A stretch of 64,000 bases of DNA from contig NC_064541.1 of NCBI RefSeq assembly GCF_023856365.1, positions 25,522,214 to 25,586,213 on the forward strand, given 5' to 3'. The notes beneath the pieces are model-generated. The model did no database searches. It saw nothing but the letters and a program-made list of their open reading frames with translations, and was not told the origin of the DNA. Origin of the DNA: Brienomyrus brachyistius (taxonomy: Eukaryota; Chordata; Actinopteri; Osteoglossiformes; Mormyridae). Below, one piece after another: positions 9,701 through 17,800 of this stretch; the stretch's first letter is position 1; every line of letters begins with the position of its first letter. A program made the position numbers and the translations under genes.

Positions 9701-12693
9701 GAGCTCACCAGGAGATGGGCACGGCGGCTTCCTGGCCGGAGCCCATCGGCACACGACTCTGCAGGTAGTGCAGCTGACCGAAGTACTTCCTCAGGGTGCT
9801 GCAGCCCTCAAAGTCCCTGGTCACATTGACCGCACTCTGGAGGGGTGCAGTCAGGCAGGCAGACACACACATACACATACAAGAATGGAGTCAAGATAAG
9901 CTTGTGGAATCTGAGTCATTCTATAGCCCTCTGATCTTAATGGCTTTAACGAAGTAATTACATGGCAAGTCAGCTGCTATTTACCAACATTTATTCTCTA
10001 CATGACTTCTGCTTCATGCCCCGCCCCCTTACTCTCATAGGCTACCCTCTAGTCACATGGCCTGATCCACGGCCTGCGCCGACGCTGTCCCACAAGGACC
10101 CCTTCTGTCCCGTCACCTGCCTGGCGCAGCTGCTCCAGCTTCTTCAGCTGATCATTGTAGTTGTCTGGATTCTCCCCATAGTTCTTCAGGATGAACTGGA
10201 GCAGAGGAGAGGAAGTACAGATATGAAGCCACAGTACCAGCACATCCCAGAACACGGTTCGTCAGCCTTCTGGTGGTCGGCATTCTGCTCGACCAGAACG
10301 CACATCTGGAAATCAAATCCCAGGCCTGAAAGTCTTCATAGGGAGCTAATTCTCTAATGATCCAACCATATTACCAATGCAAAACGCAAAGAGCCACCCC
10401 AGTCTGAATCTAGTCACCCACTCCTCTGTTTGGCCTGACAGCAATCCCACAATTCCCAGTGGCTGTTTTTCATCGTGGGCGTGGGCACCCAATACTGCTC
10501 CTGCCTTGTGGGCTACAGCTACATCTCACAGTCCCTTAATAGGGAGCATAAGTGAGGGGGAGGTCACACCCATGCGATGCCAAGTGAAGAACGCAAGGCT
10601 CAGTCAGAGCCCAGAGGATCAGGATGCTGGGCTTTTTGGTCTGGAAGAGTGACCTGGGGACGACTTCCCGGATCCTGTCACCAGCACTCTTCACCGTGGT
10701 GAAGCAATCATAAAGTACGACGGCGGCAGTGGCAGCAGCACCTTCCGAAGGTCACATGTGAACCAGGAGGAATGGATCACTATCCCCATATAACAGGTAT
10801 ACCGGCACATTCTACAAGCACTAAATAAATCACGTTAAACAGGCCAATTTCAGGCCTGTCACACCACCATGCCTGTGAAGATCAGTGAAAAACAACAATC
10901 TAACAGGAATCCCTGACTAACAGTGGAGTAGAGACAGACCTGCTCTACTTGATTTTAAGGCTGTGAAACAAGCAGGACTCATTGACACACTTCAGAGAGA
11001 TAAGACACACACACACACACACACACCACACCACTCTATGTCCCACCCCCTTATTCAAATAAAGAGAGTGGGCGTAGCCATCTTGTTGATTTGTATATTT
11101 CCTTGTCAGATCATGGCACTGTGGATTACTGCAGCTGACAGAAGAGTTAACTACAAGTCAGGAACAGTGGGGCCCAATGTGAGCATTAAATAACCGGTGA
11201 CTGACGGTGCAGGGAAATGTGACCCACTGTGAGTTACACAAAGAAGCGCGGTGCTTGGGGACTGGATTGAGATGGAGGATCTGCGACCAGGAAGCCACTG
11301 AATATCGATCATCGGAGATCCAGAAAGGATCTTACTGTGCACATTAATGAAACGTCGGTAGGATTCTTTGGATGACAGCATCAGCTGAGAAACTGAACAA
11401 AATAAAATATTCTGCCGCACCTGAGTGTGTGATGTCAGCAGCAAGGAAGTGACTCAAACTCAAGCTGTTAGCCTGGTCTGACCAGAACAGCTGTTCTCTT
11501 CTTACATGCAGGGATGGCAGTAGCTTCATTAGAAGTTAAACAATCAGCAATTTGAATTTCAAATCGTGATTCTCAGAATTATTTTTCAAAGTCTGAAAAA
11601 CTTTCAGTTCAGTTGATTTAATAAACACATAAAATAAAGTCAACATAAAAGCATAAAAGAAAAAAATATTTTGATACAGCACTAATACAAGGAATCTGAT
11701 TAGCCTTGAAACAAGCATGTAACTTGTCAGCATAACCAACACTTTAAATTTGACAGTATTTTCAGTATTACATTCAATATTTTCTTCATTAAACCCTAAT
11801 TTGGTTTCAAAATATCTGCCAAATCTTCCAGAAACATACCCCTGGTTTTATTCAGTAGAGTACTGCTTTCCTCGATTACACAAACTGTTCACTGAAGACA
11901 CCCAGCTTAAGAACTCTGCTCAGAGGACCACAGAACAGTGCCTTCACTGCATCTAGAACAGTTATACCCGCTTACCAAAGGACTAGGGCCCTCACAAGTT
12001 TCCCTGGAGCACAAATGCAAAGAGTGACAATGTTCTGGCCTTTTGGGCACATTCAGTGCATATCCTAACCAGCTGCTGGCCAGGTCTCAATACTGCAGCT
12101 TAACTTGACGACATGACGAAGAAAAAGAGTTTGGACAGGCGTTACTGAGGGCCGGATACAAACAGAATTAAAATAGGGATGACACCGTTAAACGCTAAAG
12201 CGACACACAGACGTGGTGAAGCTGCCAGGACAAGATCGTTTCCACCCCATATCCATAAAAAAAACCGTATTAAATAAGGAAGGGGGGGGGGGGGGTAGCG
12301 ACCATACCCCTCAAGATGTGTCCACAGCTTCCAGATGAAGCAGCACGTCACGTGCCATGTCAGTATGACGGTGACACACCCTGAGGGAAAAGGATCCGTC
12401 TGTTTGACCATTAAACAGACACGCAGACGAGCCTGTACTTATCTCCCTTTGTCAGCCAGCATACAAGCGCCTTCGTGTAGGATTAGCCAGGCAAATTAAT
12501 ATACATAACAAACGAATTCATTTAGTCAGGCCGAACGTTAGCAGTCAGCAGAGCCTGGTGGTCGTCCGTAAAACCGCGAGCAGCCCGCCGCGCCTTTCTC
12601 CCGGCTCACCTGCCTCACGGCCGGGCTGAACTGAAACTCCCCAGCCTCTTTCAGATCCAGCCAGATCATGGGCATCCGGGGCACCGCTTCCAT
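1..12693 (-). CDS. ptpn23: PTPN23 / HD-PTP gene, 24 coding exons, 3' end outside window
   Basis: Tyrosine-phosphatase-like endosomal scaffold; the family works with ESCRT-0, -I and -III in sorting ubiquitinated receptors into multivesicular bodies. The exons listed separately join in frame for 1758 codons. Order: Bro1 domain (about residues 1-390), helical V domain (about 395-705), a very long proline-rich region (about 706-1440) that starts with a PTAP motif (716-719, a TSG101-binding type), then a PTP domain (about 1450-1758+). The P-loop reads [10 protein letters not shown], with its Cys at about residue 1683. The start codon at 12691-12693 matches the known vertebrate N terminus ([11 protein letters not shown]). 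The protein is longer than human at the same point because the proline-rich region is expanded by a 22-residue tandem repeat. The last exon (C-terminal PEST-like tail) lies beyond position 1. The identification is near certain; exon ends are inferred from splice consensus and phase. Confidence 0.97.
175..313 (-). CDS. ptpn23: PTPN23 exon 23 (P-loop remainder)
   Basis: 139 bp, [16 protein letters not shown] to KNMLQEK, completing the P-loop [10 protein letters not shown]. Acceptor attccag, donor gtaacc, ends phase 0. Confidence 0.95.
459..563 (-). CDS. ptpn23: PTPN23 exon 22 (catalytic Cys)
   Basis: 105 bp, [15 protein letters not shown] to PIVVHC. Ends with the active-site Cys codon and the first two bases of the next Ser. 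Acceptor catacag, donor gtacgg. Confidence 0.95.
678..862 (-). CDS. ptpn23: PTPN23 exon 21 (PTP domain, WPE loop)
   Basis: 185 bp, [13 protein letters not shown] to FTSWPE. Contains the WPD-loop position with Glu in place of the catalytic Asp (WPELG). Acceptor tggcag, donor gtgagt. Confidence 0.94.
1070..3713 (-). CDS. ptpn23: PTPN23 exon 20 (proline-rich region and start of PTP domain)
   Basis: 2644 bp with no frame break. It begins [15 protein letters not shown], which contains PTAP. A Pro/Gln-rich low-complexity region follows, including eight near-perfect 66-bp repeats. It ends with the PTP N-terminal part: [11 protein letters not shown] substrate-loop motif, [33 protein letters not shown]. 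The acceptor polypyrimidine tract is a (CT)n microsatellite; donor gtaggg. Confidence 0.95.
2088..2620 (-). repeat. 66-bp coding minisatellite in PTPN23 exon 20
   Basis: Eight tandem copies at exact 66-bp spacing (marker gaggctgggg at 2091, 2157, 2223, 2289, 2355, 2421, 2487 and 2553), with more diverged copies beyond about 2620. Each encodes 22 residues of the type [22 protein letters not shown]. The unit is a multiple of three, so copy-number change keeps the frame. Confidence 0.95.
3714..3753 (-). repeat. (CT)n microsatellite forming the exon 20 polypyrimidine tract
   Basis: On the gene strand this is an uninterrupted CT-dinucleotide run ending directly in the AG acceptor of PTPN23 exon 20. 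Confidence 0.92.
3889..4068 (-). CDS. ptpn23: PTPN23 exon 19
   Basis: 180 bp, [18 protein letters not shown] to RRALLE, end of the V domain. Acceptor tgtcgag, donor gtgaga. Confidence 0.92.
4130..4405. repeat. Dispersed fish repeat ('tccccaca' family), copy 1
   Basis: In PTPN23 intron 18. Contains tgtggggac/gtccccacaa, the ACCCTAA-rich piece and a CA-rich edge. It shares an approximately 90-bp core with 41240-41340. The family is abundant in teleost introns; class not determined. Confidence 0.7.
4436..4587 (-). CDS. ptpn23: PTPN23 exon 18
   Basis: 152 bp, [13 protein letters not shown] to GLTETEH, V domain. Acceptor ttaacag, donor gtgagt. A 26-bp piece (4496-4521) also occurs in the next intron. 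Confidence 0.93.
4730..4884 (-). CDS. ptpn23: PTPN23 exon 17
   Basis: 155 bp, [14 protein letters not shown] to TTERADMK, coiled-coil V domain. Acceptor ggccag, donor gtacgg. Confidence 0.91.
5068..5367 (-). CDS. ptpn23: PTPN23 exon 16
   Basis: 300 bp, [15 protein letters not shown] to PQPQLSE, V domain. Acceptor ccccacag. The donor ggtgagg at 5067/5066 gives the phase needed by exon 17; another GT six bases upstream in the exon does not. Confidence 0.9.
5596..5741 (-). CDS. ptpn23: PTPN23 exon 15
   Basis: 146 bp, [15 protein letters not shown] to LVQSMQ, start of the helical V domain. Acceptor gaaacag, donor gtgggg. Confidence 0.93.
6099..6164 (-). CDS. ptpn23: PTPN23 exon 14
   Basis: 66 bp, [15 protein letters not shown] to NETL, Bro1 to V-domain junction. 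Acceptor ctttcag, donor gtgagt. Confidence 0.93.
6308..6422 (-). CDS. ptpn23: PTPN23 exon 13
   Basis: 115 bp, [14 protein letters not shown] to HEASSLY, near the C-terminal end of the Bro1 domain. Acceptor cccctcag, donor gtgggt. Confidence 0.94.
6542..6621 (-). CDS. ptpn23: PTPN23 exon 12
   Basis: 80 bp, [14 protein letters not shown] to LPSVK. Acceptor cttccag, donor gtgctg, phases consistent. Confidence 0.92.
6772..6830 (-). CDS. ptpn23: PTPN23 exon 11
   Basis: 59 bp, [12 protein letters not shown] to DVIGG, Bro1 domain. Acceptor ctctccag, donor gtaaga, leaves phase 2. Confidence 0.92.
7037..7093 (-). CDS. ptpn23: PTPN23 exon 10
   Basis: 19 codons, [10 protein letters not shown] to KLAK, Bro1 domain. 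Acceptor tgttacag, donor gtaacg, phase 0. Confidence 0.91.
7274..7321 (-). CDS. ptpn23: PTPN23 exon 9
   Basis: 16 codons, [16 protein letters not shown]. Acceptor cctgcag, donor gtgtgt, phase 0. This exon is short and easily missed. Confidence 0.9.
7579..7710 (-). CDS. ptpn23: PTPN23 exon 8
   Basis: 44 codons, [10 protein letters not shown] to YYFAAIAH, Bro1 domain. Acceptor cctgcag, donor gtgagg, phase 0. Confidence 0.94.
7843..7923 (-). CDS. ptpn23: PTPN23 exon 7
   Basis: 27 codons, [10 protein letters not shown] to ARISAQ, nearly unchanged from human. Acceptor gcttcag, donor gtaggt. Confidence 0.94.
8035..8166 (-). CDS. ptpn23: PTPN23 exon 6
   Basis: 44 codons, [10 protein letters not shown] to NINLML, Bro1 domain. 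Acceptor ccacccag, donor gtaatg, phase 0 on both sides. Confidence 0.94.
8251..8300 (-). CDS. ptpn23: PTPN23 exon 5
   Basis: 50 bp, [16 protein letters not shown], Bro1 domain. Acceptor ctccccag, donor gtgaga, ends phase 0. Confidence 0.92.
8391..8467 (-). CDS. ptpn23: PTPN23 exon 4
   Basis: 77 bp, [10 protein letters not shown] to ILYNL, Bro1 domain. Acceptor gtccaag, donor gtgagg; phases match both neighbours. Confidence 0.92.
8672..9345. mobile_element. MITE, Harbinger-like, 674 bp
   Basis: Imperfect terminal inverted repeats (GGGTGTTTTCACACTTGGTCC versus the reverse complement of ggactatatgtgaaaacaccc) flanked by TTA on both sides, as for PIF/Harbinger elements. No transposase frame. 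Lies in PTPN23 intron 3. Confidence 0.7.
9709..9836 (-). CDS. ptpn23: PTPN23 exon 3
   Basis: 128 bp, [12 protein letters not shown] to AAVPIS, Bro1 domain. Acceptor ccctccag, donor gtgagc, leaves phase 2. Confidence 0.93.
10121..10195 (-). CDS. ptpn23: PTPN23 exon 2 (GC donor)
   Basis: 25 codons, [10 protein letters not shown] to LEQLRQ, Bro1 domain. The acceptor is ctccag. Keeping frame with exon 3 requires the donor CAG|GCAGGT, a GC-AG intron. The GT four bases further on would shift the frame. Confidence 0.88.
10196..12609. other. PTPN23 intron 1, no gene seen
   Basis: About 2.4 kb between exons 1 and 2. It holds the AC microsatellite, AT-rich stretches and a poly-G run near 12283-12295. 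No coding exon or recognisable transposon. Confidence 0.6.
11004..11028. repeat. (AC)n microsatellite
   Basis: Simple dinucleotide run in PTPN23 intron 1. Confidence 0.9.
12610..12693 (-). CDS. ptpn23: PTPN23 exon 1 (start codon)
   Basis: 28 codons, from the ATG at 12691-12693 to a GTGAGC donor, phase 0. Encodes the extreme N terminus of the Bro1 domain. Confidence 0.93.
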
Positions 12694-12879
12694 GGCGGCC
12701 ACTTCGCTGGCCTCTTCCGACCCGAGTGTCTTCTGACGCTGTAACGCAAGTGTAAATGTAGTCTTACGGCCTTTAACCAAGAGTTCCGGTTGTTGTTTTC
12801 CTTAGTGTTCCGTTTACGCCTGTCTCTCGTCCCATTCGCACTCCTACAGGAAACACTTGAAGTCAAGGAACTTGTCCTT

Positions 12880-12945
12880 CCGCTTCGGTGGATCATGGGA
12901 AACGTAGTTAAATGTTGCTGGTGATTGGGGGCGGGGGTGCTGCCT
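12880..12945 (-). promoter_or_regulatory. ptpn23: Candidate PTPN23 promoter
   Basis: About 200 bp upstream of the start codon. On the gene strand it shows an inverted-order cluster: a GC box (12926-12937), a CCAAT box (12924-12928) and AACTACGTTTCCCATGATC (12891-12909), which resembles the ZNF143/SBS motif of housekeeping promoters. No TATA box. The transcription start is inferred, not seen. Confidence 0.45.
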
Positions 12946-14658
12946 TTATTTCGGGACTGCGAACAATGAACCGAAAAAGAACAAACGCTGAAGCTCCACC
13001 TGGAGCCAGAACAGTCCAAATGTTATATTCACATTTATATTCGTATTCAGCGACCTTCTTTGACTGCTCTCACAGGGGACTTGAGACCCTACCTGGAAGA
13101 GTGTCATCCAGCAGTCCGGTGCTGCGAAACCTACAGGGTTTCCAGCTTCGGCCGGCTGGCTGGCACGAGATTTTCAGTTCGAGGCGAGTCTGCACACGCA
13201 TTCACATGTATGCAAGAATTCAATCACATGGAAAATAGTTTGTAGCGTTTGCAAGCTACCCCAACGCTTGATGTAGTTAATTTTAGATTCATTATGAAAT
13301 AATATAGATCTGCCGTAAGATTTCTTGTATAAGCGTGACTGTCACGCCAGATGCGTGAGAGTTGGCAGCCCTCAACATAGAGAAACGACCCCATCTGCTG
13401 GACGCGGACTGGAAGGACAGCTAGCTTCGGGCGTCACTCGAGTCGCTTGTGAGCAGGACGAACCCTGAGGAATCTGGAGTTTGCCGATCTCAGATCGGTT
13501 CTTTTTTACAGACGCGTGCCCGTCTGAATAAAGCGCGCCCACGACGCGCGTTTCCATGGGAGCAGCCATAAACAAATTAGAATAAAAAAGTACCTGAATA
13601 TGATGGGGTGCTCGTGAGCTGGAACTTGACCGAGGTACCCGCTCGTCCAAGGTGAGTAAGCTATTATGACTTTGCGTTGTCCTATTACTAGCTCGCGACT
13701 ACTCATTTTTATCTGTTTTTTACAACTGCAGGTGTTATTTGGGTATATACCCTAGTTCAGGATCATTAAAAGATTGCTTTGTTTGACTGGGTTACGGGGT
13801 AATTTATAGTTTTTCCAATGCTGAGCCTTCTGCTTTTTTGTGTTTTTATTTCCTCCAGAGAGTTACAATAAAGTACTTTATTGCAAAATGATTACAAATA
13901 GATGCAGAGCTAATGAAAGCAGATATACTGAATGATTTAGAGGAGCCGAGCTTAGCAGGCCTGTCCCACAGCAGCCTATGCCTCTGTCTCAGGGTTATAT
14001 TTAGTGTTGCTGATAGTGCAGGCCAGGTCAGGGTGGGGGGCAGAAAATAGGTACCTGGTCCAGCCACTTAGGTCCTCAGCAATGAGGATCCTGTGAGCCG
14101 GATCACCCTCAGGGAAAAGTACCACATGGCCGTAAGTGACGCTTCCTCACAATGCAGGCAATGTGCCTCATTCAGGACTCCTCTAGCAACCGCTCATTCA
14201 ACACAAAGTTAAACCAGCGGTACCTAAGGATCCTCCAAGTAGATACAGTACCGAAGGGGTCCAGTCTTCATCTCAGCTCACTGGATAACATCTATGTCTC
14301 ACAGCCATACAGCAAGACAGGGAGCACCAGGACTCTAAGGACTTTATAAAGATATCGGGAACGCCACATACCCCTTTCCAGTGACCCCCCCCCCCCCCTC
14401 ATGCTCTCCCAATCCATTAAAAAATAGTCTTCTTCATAAGACTTCTGAAAGTCATATGACTGCACTGAACATGTTTTGTTTATTAATCATATAATTAGTC
14501 AATAATGTTACTTCTAAGCAGTGGAAAAACAAGACCATGAAGCAAAGCATTTTTCCTGTGCTTAAACCCGAAAATGAAGACAGTGAAATATCTGGTAAGC
14601 TGACGCTGTGTGGTTGTATCTACACAGGGTTTCCACATTCCCGTAGGCTCCCGATGAC
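12946..14658. other. Intergenic region between divergent PTPN23 and NEK11
   Basis: Contains the LINE remnant at 13985-14384 and otherwise unassigned sequence. It must hold the NEK11 promoter and any 5' non-coding exons, which I could not place. A possible acceptor (cccgtag) at 14646 precedes the start codon. Confidence 0.5.
13985..14384 (-). mobile_element. Degenerate LINE reverse-transcriptase 3' fragment
   Basis: The minus strand reads, with several stops, VLLYGCET, then LDPFGTVSTWRILRYRW, CIVRKRHLRPCG and GPKWLDQ. These match the end of fish non-LTR retrotransposon ORF2 (the YGCETW region and C-terminal tail). Stops and drift show an old dead copy. Confidence 0.7.
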
Positions 14659-14825
14659 ATGCCCAAGTTCCGGGAGCAGGAGGTCCAGCTGGCCAGCGGC
14701 CAGAAGCTCAATCACCGTGCCGTCCTCATAGCCCAGAGATACTGCATCCAGGAGAAGCTGGGCAGGGGCAGTTTTGGGACCGTATTCCTGGTGCGGGACA
14801 CTGAGGTCGCGGAGGGGGAGTACCT
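14659..14825 (+). CDS. nek11: NEK11 exon 1 (start codon, Gly-rich loop)
   Basis: 167 bp, MPKFREQEVQ to VAEGEY. Contains LGRGSFGTVFLV. Donor gtaagt, leaves phase 2. Confidence 0.93.
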
Positions 14826-17800
14826 GTAAGTGACAGGTTCTTTTTCCTGGTATGCCCTGTACCTACACCTGTGGTGACAGCAACCTTAGCATGTATAACC
14901 AAAATGACAGTGGTTTCTCCTAATGGGCAAAAATTGATAAAAAAAAAATGTAGTGACATGTGGCTTTGTAAATGTTACCTTGAGAGCTTCCAGACTTTAC
15001 TCTAATTGGCTTCCCTTGACTCTTCAGTGTCCAGTAAAATAATGCTGAAATAAGAGTTTGACCTTTGATTCATCTGGTTAACAGATTAGTAACAGATGAA
15101 TTTTGTACTGGGCTGATGTTTCCGTAGCGTGTGAAAGCAGAGTGTGATTCATTGAAAGTTGCATGGCTCCGCCCCCCCGTCCATGAAGTGACCACGACCC
15201 CCGCAGCAGTGCCACACCCACATTGCCAGACCCTTCCCCATCACTGCATCAGTTCAACACACACTGACATTCTTCACCTGATCCCCTGCCTTGACTAAAG
15301 GAGGGGCCAGAATCCAGTGCAGCTTGCAGATTTCCCAAACACACATGCTCAAACACACATTAATCAGCTAATAACCAGGTTTGAACAGGAATGTTTGAGC
15401 AGGGAAATCTGCAGACTGTGTTGGATTCTAGCCCCCAGGACTGGAACTGGGGAATCCTGCTATAAACCAGCAGACGAAGACAGTAGATCAGAGGAATTCA
15501 ACCTTAACTCCCTGAGATCCATCTCTATGCTAGTTTTTCTGTAGCCTACTTTAATAATTAAATAATTGTCCACTTATTTTTTGTAATAAAATCTTTGTAA
15601 TATTGATAACATAATTTAAAAATAATGGAACTCATATACTGTATATAGATAAAATGATGTGTGCTGTGTTTTTAAAGTACCCTGTCCTAGTACCCTTTGC
15701 TTGAGCATGCATACATCTGTAAATGTAAAGAGCATTAACATATGCCTGTAGACAGTGGTGGAGCCTGTATGTATGTAGACAGTGGTGGAGACTGTGTGCA
15801 TGTAGACAGTGGTGGAGACTGTATGTATGTAGACAGTGGTGAAGACAGTATGTATGTAGACAGTGGTGGAGACTATGTATGTAGACAGTGGTGGAGACTG
15901 TATGTATGTAGACAGTGGTGGAGACAGTATGTATGTAGATAGTGGTGGAGACTGTATGTATGTAGATAGTGGTGAAGACAGTATGTATGTAGACAGTGGT
16001 GGAGACTGTGTGCATGTAGACAGTGGTGGAGACTGTATGTATGTAGATAGTGGTGAAGACAGTATGTATGTAGACAGTGGTGGAGACTGTGTGTATGTAG
16101 ACAGTGGTGGAGACTGTATGTATGTAGACAGTGGTGGAGACTGTATGTATGTAGACAGTGGTGGAGACTATGTGCATGTAGACAGTGGTGGAGACTGTGT
16201 GCATGTAGACAGTGGTTGAGACTATGTATGTAGACAGTGGTGAAGACTGTATGTATGTAGACAGTGGTGGAGACTGTATGTATATAGACAGTGGTGGAGA
16301 CTGTGTGCATGTAGACAGTGGTGAGACTGTGTGCATGTAGACAGTGGTGGAGACTGTATGTATGTAGACAGTGGTGGAGACTGTATGTATGTAGACAGTG
16401 GTGGAGACTGCTAACTGGCAGTCAGTTTGGAGGAACGTCATTTATATTCACATGTGGAGCATGACTGGCCTGTTTCACCTTTGCACGCCCCTTTAAGGTT
16501 GTGATTACGGGAGACCCTCCCCTTTAAAATCAGAACGACTCAAAGCCAATGGTAATAATGATCAGGCTCGGATAAAAACAACATTGTTCTCTTTAATGAC
16601 CTAGCTGGCAGGATCACTGCACTCACATGTTTTTGGTAAGTTACTCTGGGTTGAGGAAAAATAAAATAGAATAGTAACAAGCATTTGCAGAAACGCATAA
16701 CAGGGAATTGTTTATCTGCTCTCTAATTTATCCTTCCCATACTGGTCAGCCTCCACAGAGACGTGGCTTTGGGTACGACAGCTTTTGTCTGGATGAGACC
16801 AGCTCTCCTGGCTCTTCCTTTGCTGTGTGGGAAGTTGGACTTTGAAGCTTCTTCCTATCTGGTCTTATGATTAAAGCTTTATGGTTTGGGACCTCTGAGG
16901 ATACCAGTGATCATTTTTAACTTTCAAAGTACCTTTACGGTGAGGTGGTGAGGAGATCTACAGTGACTTTCAGGGTCACCAAGACCAGAGCGAAGTCCGT
17001 ATGTAAACAGGGCACTTGCTAGCTGTCACGGGTCGAGGGCAACGATCGCGAGCAGAGAACGGCGATCGTGCGGAAGGAGCAAGCTGACAAGCGGGATACG
17101 GGAAAACGGGGGTTTAATCGGGGAACGGGGAGCAGGAGACATGGAACGCCAACTAACATCAATGACAGACAAAGCAAACTGGGGAGACCAGGACTTAAAT
17201 ACACGGAACAAGGCAGCAGGAAACAAGACACGACTGGGCAGGATCAGGAAATCACACGTGGGTAATTAGGGGGCGTGGCACACAGGAGGAGCGGACGAGC
17301 CGGGCATGACAGAACCCCCCCCCAAAGGCGCGCTACACCGGGCGCGCCCAGGAGGAGGCGAAGGACGGGACGAGACCAGGGAACCAAAACCTGAAAAACA
17401 AGAACAGAATCAACGCAACGCAACGGGAACAGGACCGAAGCACAAAACAAGGCAAGAGACAGAACATAGGACAGGAGCTGACAAAGGGCCGGGAAAGTGG
17501 AGAGACAGACCAGAAAGGGAGACACAGAGGGAACAGGCGGGACAAAAGGACCGGGAGTGAACGGAGGGAAGCCAGAGGGAGAAGGAGGAACACAAGGAGC
17601 AGAGACGGGAGGAACAAAGGAACGAGGAACGGAGAAAGGAGGAAAGACAGGAGGAGGAGCAAACAAAGGAGGGACCAGGGCAGGAGAGAAGGGAGAGAAG
17701 GCGGGGGAACAAAGGGGAGCCCGTGGGAGCCCCAGCGGGCGACGGGCGGCAGCCGGAGGGGCCGCAGGCGGCCGGGAGGCCGGAGCCGAAGGGGACCGAG

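Noticed and set aside
14595..14646. Intron joining an upstream exon to the NEK11 start exon (gtaagc to cccgtag)
   Set aside because: At 52 bp it is too short for a typical vertebrate intron. The acceptor may pair with a donor further upstream.
15632..16441. 269-residue minus-strand open frame
   Set aside because: Produced by the 27-bp repeat, which is a multiple of three and lacks stops in this frame.
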